64,000 nucleotides of DNA from Rhizobium acidisoli (GCF_002531755.2 NZ_CP034998.1:2232001-2296000); one strand, 5' to 3'. Numbered from the stretch's first letter, positions 1-9,787 are shown. Translations and numbers: made by a program. Notes: generated by a model not told the origin, from the sequence alone.

Positions 1-10
1 GGAGGATGTC

Positions 11-946
11 ATGAAGACTGATGCCAACCAAACCGTTCAACTGCTTCAATCGATCTTGAATGTCGCTCTGTCACTCCAATCCGCGGTCGACGAACTCAGG
101 GGCGGTCCCGCCACCAAGTCGGGCCCCGAGGGCATGGTTGGTCTGGACGTTGAGCATGCACCGCGCGCTACTGGCGACGCCCTTTTGACTGATCAACAGC
201 GTCGGATTTGCGAGCAGGTGATCAATGTCTTCGAAACCGGCACCATAAGCGGAAAGTACGGCTCGATCAGCCTCTACAACGACGGTCCGAACCGTATCCG
301 CCAAGTCACATATGGCCGTTCGCAGACGACCGAGTATGGCAATCTCCGCGAACTCGTGGCCATGTACGCCGGTGCTGGCGGCCGGTATTCCGAGCAGCTA
401 CGGCCATATGTCGAAAAGATCGGAAGAACACCTCTGGACGACGATCAGACGTTCAAGAACCTCTTGAAATCCGCCGGCAACGAAGACCCTGTCATGCGCG
501 AATGCCAGGACGTCTTCTTCGATCGGCGTTATTTCCAACCTGCGCTGCGCTGGGCAGTCGAAAACGGATTCCATTATCCGCTCTCCGTGCTCGTGATCTA
601 CGATTCATTCATTCATAGCGGCAGCATTCTCGGCTTTCTGCGCGAGCGCTTCACAGAGCGTCCACCGTCACAGGGCGGCAACGAGAAAACTTGGATATCG
701 GAGTATGTCCAGGCCCGTCATAGCTGGCTCTCGAGCCACAGCAATCCTCCTGTCCGGGCCAGCGCCTATCGGACGAGAGACTTGCTGCGCGAGATAGATA
801 ACGGAAATTGGGATCTATCTGCCGTGCCATTCAAGGCAAATGGCACCCCGGTTTACGGACGTCCCACCGACAGGGAAGCCCCTCCGACAGGGGATATGCT
901 CCACGTCGTCAGCGGCGGTGTGGACTATGGAGACGCAGCAGAATGA
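11..946 (+). CDS. Chitosanase-like (GH46-type) glycoside hydrolase
   Basis: A 311-residue protein whose ATG is preceded by a strong GGAGG ribosome site. Residues about 60-250 resemble the lysozyme-like fold of family 46 chitosanases: an acidic residue in the stretch VFETGTISG, a second acidic residue in YNDGP, then the RQVTYGRSQTTEYGNL stretch that surrounds the substrate cleft in this family. No signal peptide is seen; the first 60 residues look like a flexible leader. It would cleave beta-1,4 glucosamine or a related wall or exopolysaccharide polymer. It lies 69 bp before a gene for an L,D-transpeptidase-like protein, so the pair may act on cell wall. Family assignment is from motif memory, and an endolysin-like role is the main alternative. 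Confidence 0.6.
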   Translation: MKTDANQTVQLLQSILNVALSLQSAVDELRGGPATKSGPEGMVGLDVEHAPRATGDALLTDQQRRICEQVINVFETGTISGKYGSISLYNDGPNRIRQVTYGRSQTTEYGNLRELVAMYAGAGGRYSEQLRPYVEKIGRTPLDDDQTFKNLLKSAGNEDPVMRECQDVFFDRRYFQPALRWAVENGFHYPLSVLVIYDSFIHSGSILGFLRERFTERPPSQGGNEKTWISEYVQARHSWLSSHSNPPVRASAYRTRDLLREIDNGNWDLSAVPFKANGTPVYGRPTDREAPPTGDMLHVVSGGVDYGDAAE

Positions 947-1015
947 GGTCAAATCCGCGAGGCGCTCAAGGCGCTTCGCGGACCTCGTCAATCAGGAAAT
1001 TGCGGAGGACAGACA

Positions 1016-1702
1016 ATGGCCAGGGCATTGCAGACAACGAACGATGCCAGTCTCATGCATCAGGTTCTGACCCAGCTCGAAGCAACGCTGGAAGCGACGA
1101 ATTCAGTCGTTCAAGAGCTGCTTCGCAACAGTGAACCGGGCGCAGCTTTCGCGGCTGGTCGTATGAAATCCTTGCCCGATGCCGCCTTTTTCGCGAAAGG
1201 CGGACCGGCAGAACGTGGCGTCGATGAACCGATACTCATGACCTTGGCGGAAGATGCCGAACTCGAGCTTCCAATGGAAAGATTGATTGCCCTTCGAAAC
1301 GAGCGTTATCAGGAAAGCCACCCGCGTTATTGGGCGATAGCAAATTTCGACCTTCACTCGAGCAAGCCCCGCATGTTTGTTTTCGACGTGATCGCAAAAG
1401 AGACCAGCTCATACCTCTGTGCCCACGGGCGCGGGTCGGAAGGGCCTAGCGATGATGGAATTGCCGACGTCTTTTCCAATGTTGAGGGATCGAAGGCAAC
1501 GGCACTGGGCATCTATCGATGCGCGGAGACCTATCAGGGAGAAAACGGCTACTCGTTGAAGCTCGACGGCCTGGAAGAGACAAATTCAAGAGCCCGCTCG
1601 CGTGCCATCGTTGTACATGGAGCAGACTACGTTTCGCCGCGATTTTCCCAGCGATACGGGCGGATTGGCAGAAGCGAAGGCTGCCCTGCATTGGATCACC
1701 TG
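1016..1702 (+). pseudogene. L,D-transpeptidase (YkuD_2-type), 5' part, split by IS21
   Basis: The ATG follows a GGAGGA site. The frame encodes the YkuD_2-like murein L,D-transpeptidase core: the conserved His in AIVVHGADY (about residues 199-207) and the catalytic Cys in GRSEGCPAL (about 218-226). These enzymes form 3-3 crosslinks in peptidoglycan or attach proteins to it. The reading frame runs into the left end of an insertion sequence right after the codons for ALDHL, so the last 19 or so residues of the open frame are IS-encoded junk. The true C-terminus resumes beyond the element at 4195. The catalytic residues are present, but the missing tail makes function doubtful. Confidence 0.8.
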
Positions 1703-1814
1703 TGTTGGTTTCCACGCAGAACTGAGCCGGTTAGGCGCATAATTTCCATTGAGAATTGAGCCATGTGAACCTTCCCCCAACGCGGTGAGCGACGGGGGCA
1801 ACGGAGTGATCCAC

Positions 1815-3332
1815 ATGGGACTTTTAAATATCATCCGTCGGATGGCGCTTCGGGAGAAGCAGTCGATCCGCGAGATCAGCCGACGAACCGGATTGTCGCG
1901 CAATACGATCGCGAAGTATTTGAGCGCCGGCACGATCGAGCCGAAGTTCACGGTACCGGAACGACCAAGCAAGCTTGATCCGTTCGCCGACAAACTCGCT
2001 GGCTGGCTGAAGACCGAGGCCGGGAGGTCACGCAAGCAGCGCCGAACGCTGAAGCAACTTCATGCCGATCTGATGGCTCTGGGCTTTACCGGGTCCTACG
2101 GCCGGGTCGCCGCCTTCGCCCGTGAGTGGCGGATTGAGCAGCAGATATCGGGCCGCGGCATATTCGTTCCGCTGTCTTTCCGCGCTGGCGAGGCATTCCA
2201 ATTTGATTGGAGTGAGGACTATGCCGTGATCGGCGGCGAACGCACGAAGCTTCAGGTCGCCCACATCAAGCTATCGCACAGCCGAGCTTTTCTGATCAGG
2301 GCCTACCTGCTGCAAACCCACGAGATGCTCTTTGACGCTCATTGGCACGGCTTCCGCGTGTTCGGCGGTGTGCCTAGTCGCGGCATCTACGATAACATGA
2401 AGACTGCAGTCGACCGTGTTGGCCGCGGCAAGGAGCGACAGGTCAATATCCGTTTCCTGGCAATGACGAACCACTACGTCTTTGCGCCTGAGTTCTGCAA
2501 TCCCGCCGCGGGTTGGGAGAAGGGTCAGGTCGAGAAAAACGTCCAGGATGCCCGACCGCGGCTGTGGCAACAGATGCCGGACTTCCCGGATTTATTGGCG
2601 TTGAACGCATGGCTGGAACAGCATTGCCAAGACCTGTGGCGCGAGACCCAGCACGGCACTTTGCCCGGCACGATTGCGGACATCTGGGTCGCCGAGCAGG
2701 CTGCTCTGATGGCATTACCTGCCGCTTTCGATGGCTTTGTCGAACAGAGCAAGCGCGTCTCGCCGACTTGCCTGATTACCTTCGAGCGGAACCGCTACAG
2801 CGTGCCCGCGTCGTTTGCTAACCGGCCCGTCAGCCTGCGGATTTATCCGGAGCGGCTGGTCGTTGCGGCCGAGGGCAATATCCTATGCGAGCATGCGCGG
2901 GTTATTGAGAGGAGTCACGACAAACCGCCGCGAACGATTTACGACTGGCGGCATTACCTTGCGGTCATCCAACGCAAACCTGGTGCCCTGCGCAATGGTG
3001 CGCCCTTCCTGGAATTGCCGTTGGCCTTTCGACGGCTGCAGGACCAGATGCTTCGCCGCCCTGGCGGTGATCGTGAGATGGTCGATATCCTTGCTCTCGT
3101 TCTTCATCACGACGAACAGGTCGTCGTCAGGGCTGTGGAACTGGCTCTGGATGCGGGCGTAGCGACGAAGACGCATGTGCTGAACCTGCTGCATCGGCTG
3201 ATCGACGGCAAGACGACCGATGGCCCCGATATCGATACGCCACACGCGTTGACCTTGCTTCACGAACCCAAGGCCAATGTCGAGCGCTACGATGGTCTGC
3301 GCGTCCGGATCGGAGGTCGCCATGCGTCATGA
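1815..3332 (+). CDS. istA: IS21 family transposase IstA
   Basis: A 505-residue DDE transposase. The start at 1815 ([14 protein letters not shown]) has a GGAG site and gives the usual IstA N-terminus; longer versions would begin inside the IS end. Residues about 15-40 form a helix-turn-helix ([20 protein letters not shown]), followed by an rve-type integrase core with the acidic residues in FDWSED and in GIYDNMKT and the glutamate in [11 protein letters not shown]. IstA cuts and joins the IS ends. Its last 11 bases overlap the istB start, which suggests translational coupling. Confidence 0.93.
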   Translation: MGLLNIIRRMALREKQSIREISRRTGLSRNTIAKYLSAGTIEPKFTVPERPSKLDPFADKLAGWLKTEAGRSRKQRRTLKQLHADLMALGFTGSYGRVAAFAREWRIEQQISGRGIFVPLSFRAGEAFQFDWSEDYAVIGGERTKLQVAHIKLSHSRAFLIRAYLLQTHEMLFDAHWHGFRVFGGVPSRGIYDNMKTAVDRVGRGKERQVNIRFLAMTNHYVFAPEFCNPAAGWEKGQVEKNVQDARPRLWQQMPDFPDLLALNAWLEQHCQDLWRETQHGTLPGTIADIWVAEQAALMALPAAFDGFVEQSKRVSPTCLITFERNRYSVPASFANRPVSLRIYPERLVVAAEGNILCEHARVIERSHDKPPRTIYDWRHYLAVIQRKPGALRNGAPFLELPLAFRRLQDQMLRRPGGDREMVDILALVLHHDEQVVVRAVELALDAGVATKTHVLNLLHRLIDGKTTDGPDIDTPHALTLLHEPKANVERYDGLRVRIGGRHAS

Positions 3333-4116
3333 TCCTGCCAGCGCCGCAGTCGTCATCATGCTGCGTAGCCTGAAGATGTATGGCATGGCCCAGGCTGTCA
3401 CTGACCTGATCGAGCAAGGAGCCCCGGCTTTCGATGCGGCCGTGCCGATCCTGTCCCAGTTGCTGAAGGCCGAGATGGCCGAGCGCGAGGTCCGTTCCAT
3501 CGCCTATCACATGAAGGCTGCTCGCTTCCCAGCCTACAAGGACATCTCCGGGTTCGACTTCGCCGCCAGCGAGATCAACGAAGCGACGGTGCGCCAGTTG
3601 CACCGATGCGAGTTCATGGACGGAGCGCATAATATTGTGCTTGTCGGCGGACCGGGCACAGGAAAAACACATGTCGCGACCGCCCTCGCAGTCCAGGCGA
3701 TTGAGCATCATCGCCGAAAAGTTCGCTTCTTCTCGACCATAGAATTGGTCAATGCGCTCGAGCAGGAGAAGGCCAAAGGCAAGGCGGGCCAGATCGCTGA
3801 GACGCTGGTTCGCCTCGATCTGCTGATCCTCGATGAACTCGGATACCTTCCGTTCAGTGCCTCAGGCGGAGCGCTGCTCTTCCATCTGCTGAGCAAGCTT
3901 TATGAACGCACCAGCGTCATCATTACCACCAACCTCAGCTTCAGCGAGTGGGCCACCGTCTTTGGGGACGCCAAGATGACGACCGCTCTGCTCGACCGCC
4001 TGACCCATCGTTGTCATATCCTGGAAACCGGCAACGACAGCTTCCGATTCAAAGCCAGCTCGGCTGCCGCAGCACAGAGGAAAGGAGAAAAAACCAATCC
4101 CTTGACCAAACCCTGA
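3322..4116 (+). CDS. istB: IS21 family helper ATPase IstB
   Basis: A 264-residue AAA+ ATPase of the DnaC/IstB type that supports target capture for IstA. The Walker A is GGPGTGKTH (about residues 113-121) and the Walker B is [12 protein letters not shown]. The start at 3322 ([11 protein letters not shown]) overlaps the end of istA by 11 bases; an upstream in-frame start at 3277 would add a non-conserved leader. The C-terminus is Lys- and Ala-rich and looks complete, so both transposition genes appear functional. Confidence 0.93.
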   Translation: MRHDPASAAVVIMLRSLKMYGMAQAVTDLIEQGAPAFDAAVPILSQLLKAEMAEREVRSIAYHMKAARFPAYKDISGFDFAASEINEATVRQLHRCEFMDGAHNIVLVGGPGTGKTHVATALAVQAIEHHRRKVRFFSTIELVNALEQEKAKGKAGQIAETLVRLDLLILDELGYLPFSASGGALLFHLLSKLYERTSVIITTNLSFSEWATVFGDAKMTTALLDRLTHRCHILETGNDSFRFKASSAAAAQRKGEKTNPLTKP

Positions 4117-4194
4117 TCAGAAAACCATACTCAGAGGTGGCTCACTTCTCGGTGGAAAAACCGGCTCAGTTCCGCGTGGAAACCAACACACCTG

Positions 4195-4260
4195 GTAGCA
4201 CGGAAGGTCATCGACCAGCTCAAGCAAGGTTCATTGCTGATGCATTGGAAGACGCCCTGA
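4195..4260 (+). pseudogene. L,D-transpeptidase, 3' remnant beyond IS21
   Basis: Removing the IS and one CACCTG copy joins this stretch in frame to the gene beginning at 1016. It adds VARKVIDQLKQGSLLMHWK-TP and a TGA at 4258-4260, which is the kind of GS-rich C-terminal strand that ends YkuD_2 domains. The restored protein would be about 250 residues. Confidence 0.85.
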
Positions 4261-4314
4261 AACGACAACTCAAACCCAACTCACCGTCGAATTACGTTCA
4301 CTTTGGAGGGAAGC

Positions 4315-5277
4315 ATGGACACTGGTACGATGAGCGAATTCTTTCTGGCAGGGCAGGTTTCACTGGACTTCGGAACGAGCGAACAACCGTTAGTCCGAAA
4401 TCTCTCTGGCTGCGTAGCAACGGGATCGCTGCTTTGGACGGTGTCCGACGAGGGCCGAACGCTCGAGCGCCTGACGCGAGAAGTCGATGGCTACAGACTT
4501 TCGGAGCGATTTGCATTGGACCAGCTTATCCAAGGGATTCCAGGATCATCGGGTGACGAACTGGATCTGGAATCCATCGATGCAGACGCGTCTTCCCTCT
4601 GGCTTTGTGGAGCACATTGCAAGGCACGTCGCAAACCGGAAGCCAATGAGATTCTAAATTCGGAAATCCGCGAGCGAATGAGCCGACGACTGCTTGCGAG
4701 AGTGACGATCGATCAATCCACAGGTCGACCAGTCACAGCACAGAGTGTGCCCTTTACGGGCGACGGGTCGCTCCGCACCGTACTCGAAGCCAATCTTTTC
4801 TTCTCGCCATTTCGTGAGCTACCGACCAAGGAAAACGGAATCGATATCGAGGGACTAGCTGTTGTCGACGGCCGTGTCTTCATCGGCTTGCGTGGGCCAG
4901 TGATCGGCGGGTTTGCGGTTGTAGCTGAATTGACGATAGACAGCGCCTTTAGGATTCAAGCAGTACGGCCATTCTTCCTGAATCTTCAAGGCCTGGGCGT
5001 TCGGGAGTTGACCTGGGACGGAGCCAACATTTTGATTACCGCTGGTCCTGTCGGCGAGGCGCAGGGACCGTTCGCGCTTTACCGTTGGTCGCCTGAGCCA
5101 GGATCGGTTCCCAGGAAAGTCTACTCGTGGGGCACGGCAATCGAAAAGCCGGAAGGACTGTGTTGGTGCGACGTCGGTGGCGAGCGTGGCCTCTTGGTGT
5201 TTTATGACAGTCCCGGCGACACGCGTTTGCAGGGCGGCGTGTATTCCGCGGATTGGCTCAAGAGACTGCAGGGTTAG
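4315..5277 (+). CDS. DUF3616 family protein
   Basis: A 320-residue protein that resembles DUF3616 proteins, a family of predicted beta-propeller-like cytoplasmic proteins without known biochemistry. Recognisable pieces are an N-terminal strand pattern ending VSDEG, the central DIEGLAVVDGRVFIGLRGPV block (about residues 178-197) and the closing PEGLCW stretch. The ATG at 4315 has GGAGGG seven bases upstream; an in-frame TTG twelve bases earlier is less likely. The gene starts 55 bp after the broken L,D-transpeptidase, so before the IS insertion both could have shared a transcript; the IS may now supply or block its expression. Confidence 0.7.
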   Translation: MDTGTMSEFFLAGQVSLDFGTSEQPLVRNLSGCVATGSLLWTVSDEGRTLERLTREVDGYRLSERFALDQLIQGIPGSSGDELDLESIDADASSLWLCGAHCKARRKPEANEILNSEIRERMSRRLLARVTIDQSTGRPVTAQSVPFTGDGSLRTVLEANLFFSPFRELPTKENGIDIEGLAVVDGRVFIGLRGPVIGGFAVVAELTIDSAFRIQAVRPFFLNLQGLGVRELTWDGANILITAGPVGEAQGPFALYRWSPEPGSVPRKVYSWGTAIEKPEGLCWCDVGGERGLLVFYDSPGDTRLQGGVYSADWLKRLQG

Positions 5278-5325
5278 TTCCAATTGCCGGGGCAACAGTT
5301 CGGCGGGAGATGTAAGGGGAGTGCG

Positions 5326-5532
5326 ATGCTCAAAGGAGTGACAGTGGGCGGCGGTGTGGGCACACTTGTCGGAATACTTCTCGTGTGGTGGGTTCGACCG
5401 AATACTGATGGCGGGACTGCGATGCTTATCGTCGCCTCCGTGGTGGTTTTCACGGTGATAAGCTCCGTTATCTCGGTGCTGAGGAGCTGGATATCCGCCA
5501 GAACCGGTGATCCCGGACGGAGGCAGCCATGA
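5326..5532 (+). CDS. Small two-helix membrane protein
   Basis: A 68-residue protein with an AGGGGAG ribosome site before its ATG. Two hydrophobic segments are visible: residues about 3-23 (VTVGGGVGTLVGILLVWWV) and about 32-54 (MLIVASVVVFTVISSVISVL), with a basic tail. It overlaps the next gene by four bases (ATGA), so the two are translationally coupled. No family is recognised. A role as a membrane partner of the secreted protein downstream is inference from the coupling only. Confidence 0.6.
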   Translation: MLKGVTVGGGVGTLVGILLVWWVRPNTDGGTAMLIVASVVVFTVISSVISVLRSWISARTGDPGRRQP

Positions 5533-6347
5533 GACGTATTCTTGTCGTTCTAATTGTTTTTGACAGCTGGTCGTCGGCCGCTGGCGCGTGTACCTGGTCC
5601 GACATTTTCTGCGACGTGGGGAAAGCCATAGAGAAGAGTGTACAGGATGCGGGTAAAGCAATCGAAAAGGGTATGCAGGATACAGGCAAAACCGTCGAGA
5701 AGAGTGCGCATGATACAGGCAGTACTGTCGAGAAGGCGGGACAGGATACGGGAATTCTGCATCCCGTTAGAGAGTACGTCAGGGAAATCGACATCCCTCC
5801 TGACGGGGTCGGTGCGTACGGCATCGTAGCGCTAAAATCCAAACAGACCTCGGCAAACTCTGCAAAGCTAATGATGGTTTGCAGGTCGTTTCTTGCTCAC
5901 TTCGATCGATCGGAACTTTCCCCCTACCCGGTTTCAGATCAGATGATCACCATTTGGCCTTTGGATGACCCGGAGGCGAAGCTCGCAAAAGCCGACGACT
6001 GTGACTGGGTATTGCAGCATTACGTGTTGGGTGCGGCATCGACAGCGATGGCATACGCAGTGAAGCAAAACATGGCATTTGATGGGGAAGGTCCCTTTCT
6101 AATCGGCTGGTCGCCCGCTGACTCGCGCGGAAAGCCCGACAAGCTGGTTTTGGTTGTCGACATGAGCACGTCCAACGACCAAGCTTCGATCGACCATGAC
6201 TTTGACTTTTGGAAAGATAAAATTGTCAAGGATCCAAAGAGCTGGCGATCCGGCTTCTCAGTTGAAGCTATTCGCCAGAAGCTCAAAGACTTCGTCGATC
6301 AATATGGCGACAAGATAGTCAAGGACATCAAAATGGTCGGACTATAG
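5529..6347 (+). CDS. Secreted protein with four 11-residue repeats, unknown function
   Basis: A 272-residue protein. The first 20 residues form a signal peptide (MRRILVVLIVFDSWSSAAGA). Residues about 30-75 hold four tandem 11-residue units of the form GKAIEKSVQDA, GKAIEKGMQDT, GKTVEKSAHDT and GSTVEKAGQDT, an amphipathic pattern typical of surface-lying or apolipoprotein-like helices. The remaining 200 residues are a globular domain I do not recognise, with Cys residues at about 117 and 158 that could pair in the periplasm. It is coupled to the small membrane protein upstream. Bases in the repeats are also repeated, so slipped-strand length variation is possible. Confidence 0.65.
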   Translation: MRRILVVLIVFDSWSSAAGACTWSDIFCDVGKAIEKSVQDAGKAIEKGMQDTGKTVEKSAHDTGSTVEKAGQDTGILHPVREYVREIDIPPDGVGAYGIVALKSKQTSANSAKLMMVCRSFLAHFDRSELSPYPVSDQMITIWPLDDPEAKLAKADDCDWVLQHYVLGAASTAMAYAVKQNMAFDGEGPFLIGWSPADSRGKPDKLVLVVDMSTSNDQASIDHDFDFWKDKIVKDPKSWRSGFSVEAIRQKLKDFVDQYGDKIVKDIKMVGL

Positions 6348-6552
6348 GGGAAGGCGCGGCATCTGCAGCCCACGTCATTCAATGGTCCAAACCAGATTTT
6401 GGATCGTTACGCCGTCACAAGATTGAAAATCGCCATCGGCACAGGATTTCAAGTCTTTGGGTTTTGGCTCTATCGGTCCGGCACCTTGATTTGGCTGAAG
6501 AACGCCGCGCTCGGAACGATGACAAACTTCAACGAACCCGTCGGAGGAAAAC

Positions 6553-7734
6553 GTGGACGAGGCCGACATAAAAAAAATCGAGAACTTGATCCTACGAATA
6601 GTGCCTCAGCCTGATTATCGCAAAGCCATCCGGTACATCGCCCGGAAGATAATCCAGGGAATTGGTCTGCTCGCGCTTGTGACTGCGATTGTTTCCTTTG
6701 TCCTAAATGGCACAGAGCTGTTCACAAAGACGATACCTCGTATGTCTGCGTTCGTGGCCAAGCGGGTCTTGCTGGCAAAAACCTTCAGGCCGTTCCTGAT
6801 CAGGCAGATTGTTGAGGAAGAACTCGCCTATGCTGATTTCTGCATCCTTTCGAAGGACGTGGCCGACCTTGATGAGGATGGCGAGGAAACTGATCTCTTG
6901 GTCAAAATCGCTCCCGTCAGTGAAAAGGACTGCACCGACACAGACCCGCTGAACTCGGTGGATTTAATCTTGAAGGAGACGGGCTGGACGAACATCTGGC
7001 CATCTTACGCCCTGCTTCAGACCATCGCGCGGGAGGGTATTGGCACGTGGCCTATCGGAACCGACTACCCAGTCACTCTGTCCGTCGAAGGGCCGTTTCT
7101 AATTGGCTCGATTTACGGCACCGATTTCCCCGGATACGCCATCTATGGTTATTCGAGTGGCGTTCTTCATTACTTTGGCCGGTTCTCTCCTCTTGGAGCT
7201 AAGGTGGAGAACCCTCAGGCAGAACCAAGCCAGATTGGGAACCGCCTGTTCTTACTTTCTGAGCAAGGGATGCAGAGCTTTGAAGTGACGGCGAACGGCG
7301 ATTTTTTGCAGAAACGTTTGACCGCTCGCGAAATTCTCGAGCGCAACAACACGGCGTTGGTGATTGAAGACGACAACGCGCTTCCCGCCGACGCGGTTAC
7401 TGCCGCCAGCTCATCCACAGGCGGTTCAGATCCTGCCGCTTACAAGGTGGCAAATCAGAGCGCAAGCGGCTGCGACTATATCGTTTACGCGAATGGCGAG
7501 GGCTTGCCGTTTACGGACAAGAAGGACGAAGTCTGCGAAGCCACTGTCGCCATAACGAAGACCACATCGATCATATCGAACGTGGCTTGCGTGTTTTCCG
7601 GTTTCCGGAAATCATCTCAATTCCCGTGGGGATGGGTCTACGACGACACGATCACAGAGCACTCATTCAAGTGTCCGGACGACGGGAATGAAGGCAGTAA
7701 ATTTCGATATGAAATTACCGCGGAATTGCAGTAG
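6553..7734 (+). CDS. Membrane-anchored protein, unknown function
   Basis: A 393-residue protein beginning with GTG at 6553, placed by a strong CGGAGGAAAA ribosome site. One transmembrane helix is predicted at about residues 32-52 (IIQGIGLLALVTAIVSFVL). The long C-terminal part is acidic and contains Cys residues at spacings suggesting disulfides (GCDYIVYANG, EVCEATV, NVACVFSG), so it probably faces the periplasm. A stretch GPFLIGSIYGTDFPGY recalls GPFLIGWSPADSRG in the secreted protein upstream (5529-6347), hinting at shared ancestry. No named family is recognised. Confidence 0.6.
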   Translation: MDEADIKKIENLILRIVPQPDYRKAIRYIARKIIQGIGLLALVTAIVSFVLNGTELFTKTIPRMSAFVAKRVLLAKTFRPFLIRQIVEEELAYADFCILSKDVADLDEDGEETDLLVKIAPVSEKDCTDTDPLNSVDLILKETGWTNIWPSYALLQTIAREGIGTWPIGTDYPVTLSVEGPFLIGSIYGTDFPGYAIYGYSSGVLHYFGRFSPLGAKVENPQAEPSQIGNRLFLLSEQGMQSFEVTANGDFLQKRLTAREILERNNTALVIEDDNALPADAVTAASSSTGGSDPAAYKVANQSASGCDYIVYANGEGLPFTDKKDEVCEATVAITKTTSIISNVACVFSGFRKSSQFPWGWVYDDTITEHSFKCPDDGNEGSKFRYEITAELQ

Positions 7735-7828
7735 CCGGCGGCGATCCAGCGGTAATCTATGGGTCCTTCCACGAGCGCGTGCGCTCAACGGTCCAGGGAA
7801 CTCGAGTTTCGAACAATGGGGACTGACG

Positions 7829-8320
7829 ATGCCTATCACTTTAGCATTCCGCTTTCGACTCTTCTCTATCTACGCACCCTCACTGCTTTTCCTGGCCTAT
7901 ATCTTTGGCGTTCCGAGCGCCGCGATTGCAGGAAACGCTCTCGAGAACGCAATTGAGCGAGCTAAGCCTTGCTCGGCGCTCAAGGTGAAGTTGATTGGAG
8001 CCTCCGTCGGTGTCGACAATTTCAAAAACGTCACGATCGAAAACATCGACATTCATGTGAAGGGAAATCAGGCCACTGCCAATGCGACAGGCTCTCTGAC
8101 GTGCCGTACGAGCGACAACGCCGCGTTTAAGGGAGACGTCTCTGCGCGTGTCGCCGTTGATGCTAAGATAGACCTCTCTACCTGCAACATCGCTCACAAA
8201 AGCGTAAGTGTGTTAAGTGCGAGTGGCACCTTTGGTCCGATCGTGGATGCGCTTGCCGGACAGATTTCCCAGACGCTTGGCGATGGTCTGGAAAATGAAG
8301 CCCGTAAACTGTGTCAGTGA
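7829..8320 (+). CDS. Secreted cysteine-containing protein, unknown function
   Basis: A 163-residue protein. I chose the ATG at 7829, preceded by GGGGA, because it begins a typical signal peptide (hydrophobic residues about 8-30, then PSAAIAG as cleavage region). The mature part is about 130 residues, rich in Val, Asp and Asn, with four Cys (PCSAL, LTCRT, STCNI and KLCQ at the end), consistent with two disulfides. The alternating beta pattern resembles small periplasmic beta-sandwich proteins. No family is recognised. Confidence 0.55.
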   Translation: MPITLAFRFRLFSIYAPSLLFLAYIFGVPSAAIAGNALENAIERAKPCSALKVKLIGASVGVDNFKNVTIENIDIHVKGNQATANATGSLTCRTSDNAAFKGDVSARVAVDAKIDLSTCNIAHKSVSVLSASGTFGPIVDALAGQISQTLGDGLENEARKLCQ

Positions 8321-8417
8321 TCGTAATACTTAGAACAGGCAGCCTTGGGGGCCTTGCTCAACCAAGAACCGGGCCTGCCGTCCGGCGTACCCAAACACCA
8401 CTTCGGAGAATTGGACG

Positions 8418-9056
8418 ATGCTTGCACTTGCTAGAGTTTGGACCTGGGTAGGAACTGCGTTCATACCGTTGGCGATCACTTGGGCACTGTTTGTACAAAA
8501 CGCGCTGCCCGTAGCTCCACCCGCGCAAGGAGTTCTGATTTCCCGCGGATACTGGGGACTGGTTATCACGCTGTTGACCGCTGCCGTACTGGTTTGGGCT
8601 CTTGGACTTTACGTCGGCCAGGCAAGAACACGGCGCGACGTGTTGTTAATTCCGCCCAATACAAACTTCGAGGAAATGGACGCAAGAAGCCCTTTGGTCT
8701 CGTTGGCTACGGCAGTGACTTTCTGTGCTTTCATCATCGCTGCCCTAGCGATATTCGGTTCGAGATATGCAACGAGCGAAATCTACGACTGGAACGCTCC
8801 AGTTCCTCTAAGCAACGACTTCTGGGTCAGCAGGACGATTGCCCATCAACACGGTTGCGTATCCCCGCCGTGTTTTGCCATTAGCCAACGTATGAACGCT
8901 GATCACACACCCATCTTTGGCGTTCATGAATATGTGCTTTACGTCACCGACGGTATCTTGTTTCTGCTCCTTCTGGGCCTGGCTACGGGCGTCATTTACC
9001 TCGCTATGGTCTCGTTCCGTAGCGTGCCCTCAAGTGCTGCTGAACCCGAGCACTGA
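8418..9056 (+). CDS. Four-helix integral membrane protein, unknown function
   Basis: A 212-residue protein starting at the ATG at 8418. Hydrophobic segments are at about residues 7-27, 46-67, 95-115 and 180-203. The loop between helices 3 and 4 is about 60 residues and carries two Cys (HGCVSPPCF), likely periplasmic. It lies 97 bp after the secreted protein at 7829, same strand. No family is recognised. Confidence 0.55.
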   Translation: MLALARVWTWVGTAFIPLAITWALFVQNALPVAPPAQGVLISRGYWGLVITLLTAAVLVWALGLYVGQARTRRDVLLIPPNTNFEEMDARSPLVSLATAVTFCAFIIAALAIFGSRYATSEIYDWNAPVPLSNDFWVSRTIAHQHGCVSPPCFAISQRMNADHTPIFGVHEYVLYVTDGILFLLLLGLATGVIYLAMVSFRSVPSSAAEPEH

Positions 9057-9787
9057 CGTAAGTGGTTTCTCCTTGCCCCAAGGCCGAGTTCGCCAGCACT
9101 TCCTGCCGGAAGGCAATCGCGCAATGTTGATCCGTCGGCTGTTTGGGGGTTTGTCGAGGACGAGGCCTACGATCCTTTCTGCGGCTGCTGGCCAAGATCA
9201 GAGAGGCGATTGGCAAGCGCCGGGCGAAGATGAAGCTCTGGGGCCATCCGGATCGACGGCCAGTACATTGGCGGCGAATCAGGTTTGAGGTAGGCAAGAA
9301 CGTCACGGCGTACACAAGGGAAGTATTCTAAATCCACCTCATTGCGAGTATCGAGGAAAACTATGCGGGGGGGCGGCGATCGGCTGCACGAGAAGTGCAA
9401 GGTCTTCCAGGCATGGGAAGCCCGCTTGGGCGACTGCAGCGCGACAACCAAGATGAGACGGATCTCACCCAGATTGTCGCCCTACAGGCGACATTACCGG
9501 AGACGACCTGCTGAAGGGGAAATAGCCCTATGCAAAGGCATCCCAGCATTCACGGGAGGCTTCTTGTCGGATATGGCTTCTACGTGATAACCGGTGTTCC
9601 GTACCCACGCCAAATTTTCTGAGACATTCTTCGGCCTCGTTATAGGTTTTCGAGATGATACCTATCCTGAATTCTCGACCATGTCGCGTAGGCAATGTGT
9701 GGGCCGCACCATCAGTTACCTTCGGTTGAGCGGCGTTTCCGCCATCCTCCCTAGCATAGTCGGCTCGTCGAAGTTCAGAGCATTTGC
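9057..9787. other. Intergenic stretch without a convincing gene
   Basis: These 731 bp lie between converging genes. Short open frames occur on both strands, but none has a ribosome site together with a plausible protein composition. No clear repeat, RNA gene or transposase fragment was seen. It may be decayed DNA. Confidence 0.4.

Larger units (their letters stand above)
1703..4188 (+). mobile_element. Complete IS21-family insertion sequence
   Basis: The 2486-bp element starts TGTTGGTTTCCACGC at 1703 and ends with the matching inverted repeat up to 4188; the outer repeats of about 28 bp differ at one position. A second internal repeat pair lies inside each end (CCATTGAGAATTGAGCCA near the left end, CCACCGAGAAGTGAGCCA on the opposite strand near the right), as is usual for IS21 ends. 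The six bases CACCTG occur immediately before (1697-1702) and after (4189-4194), a clean target duplication that implies a fairly recent direct insertion. It carries istA and istB, both intact, so the copy may still be active. Confidence 0.95.
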
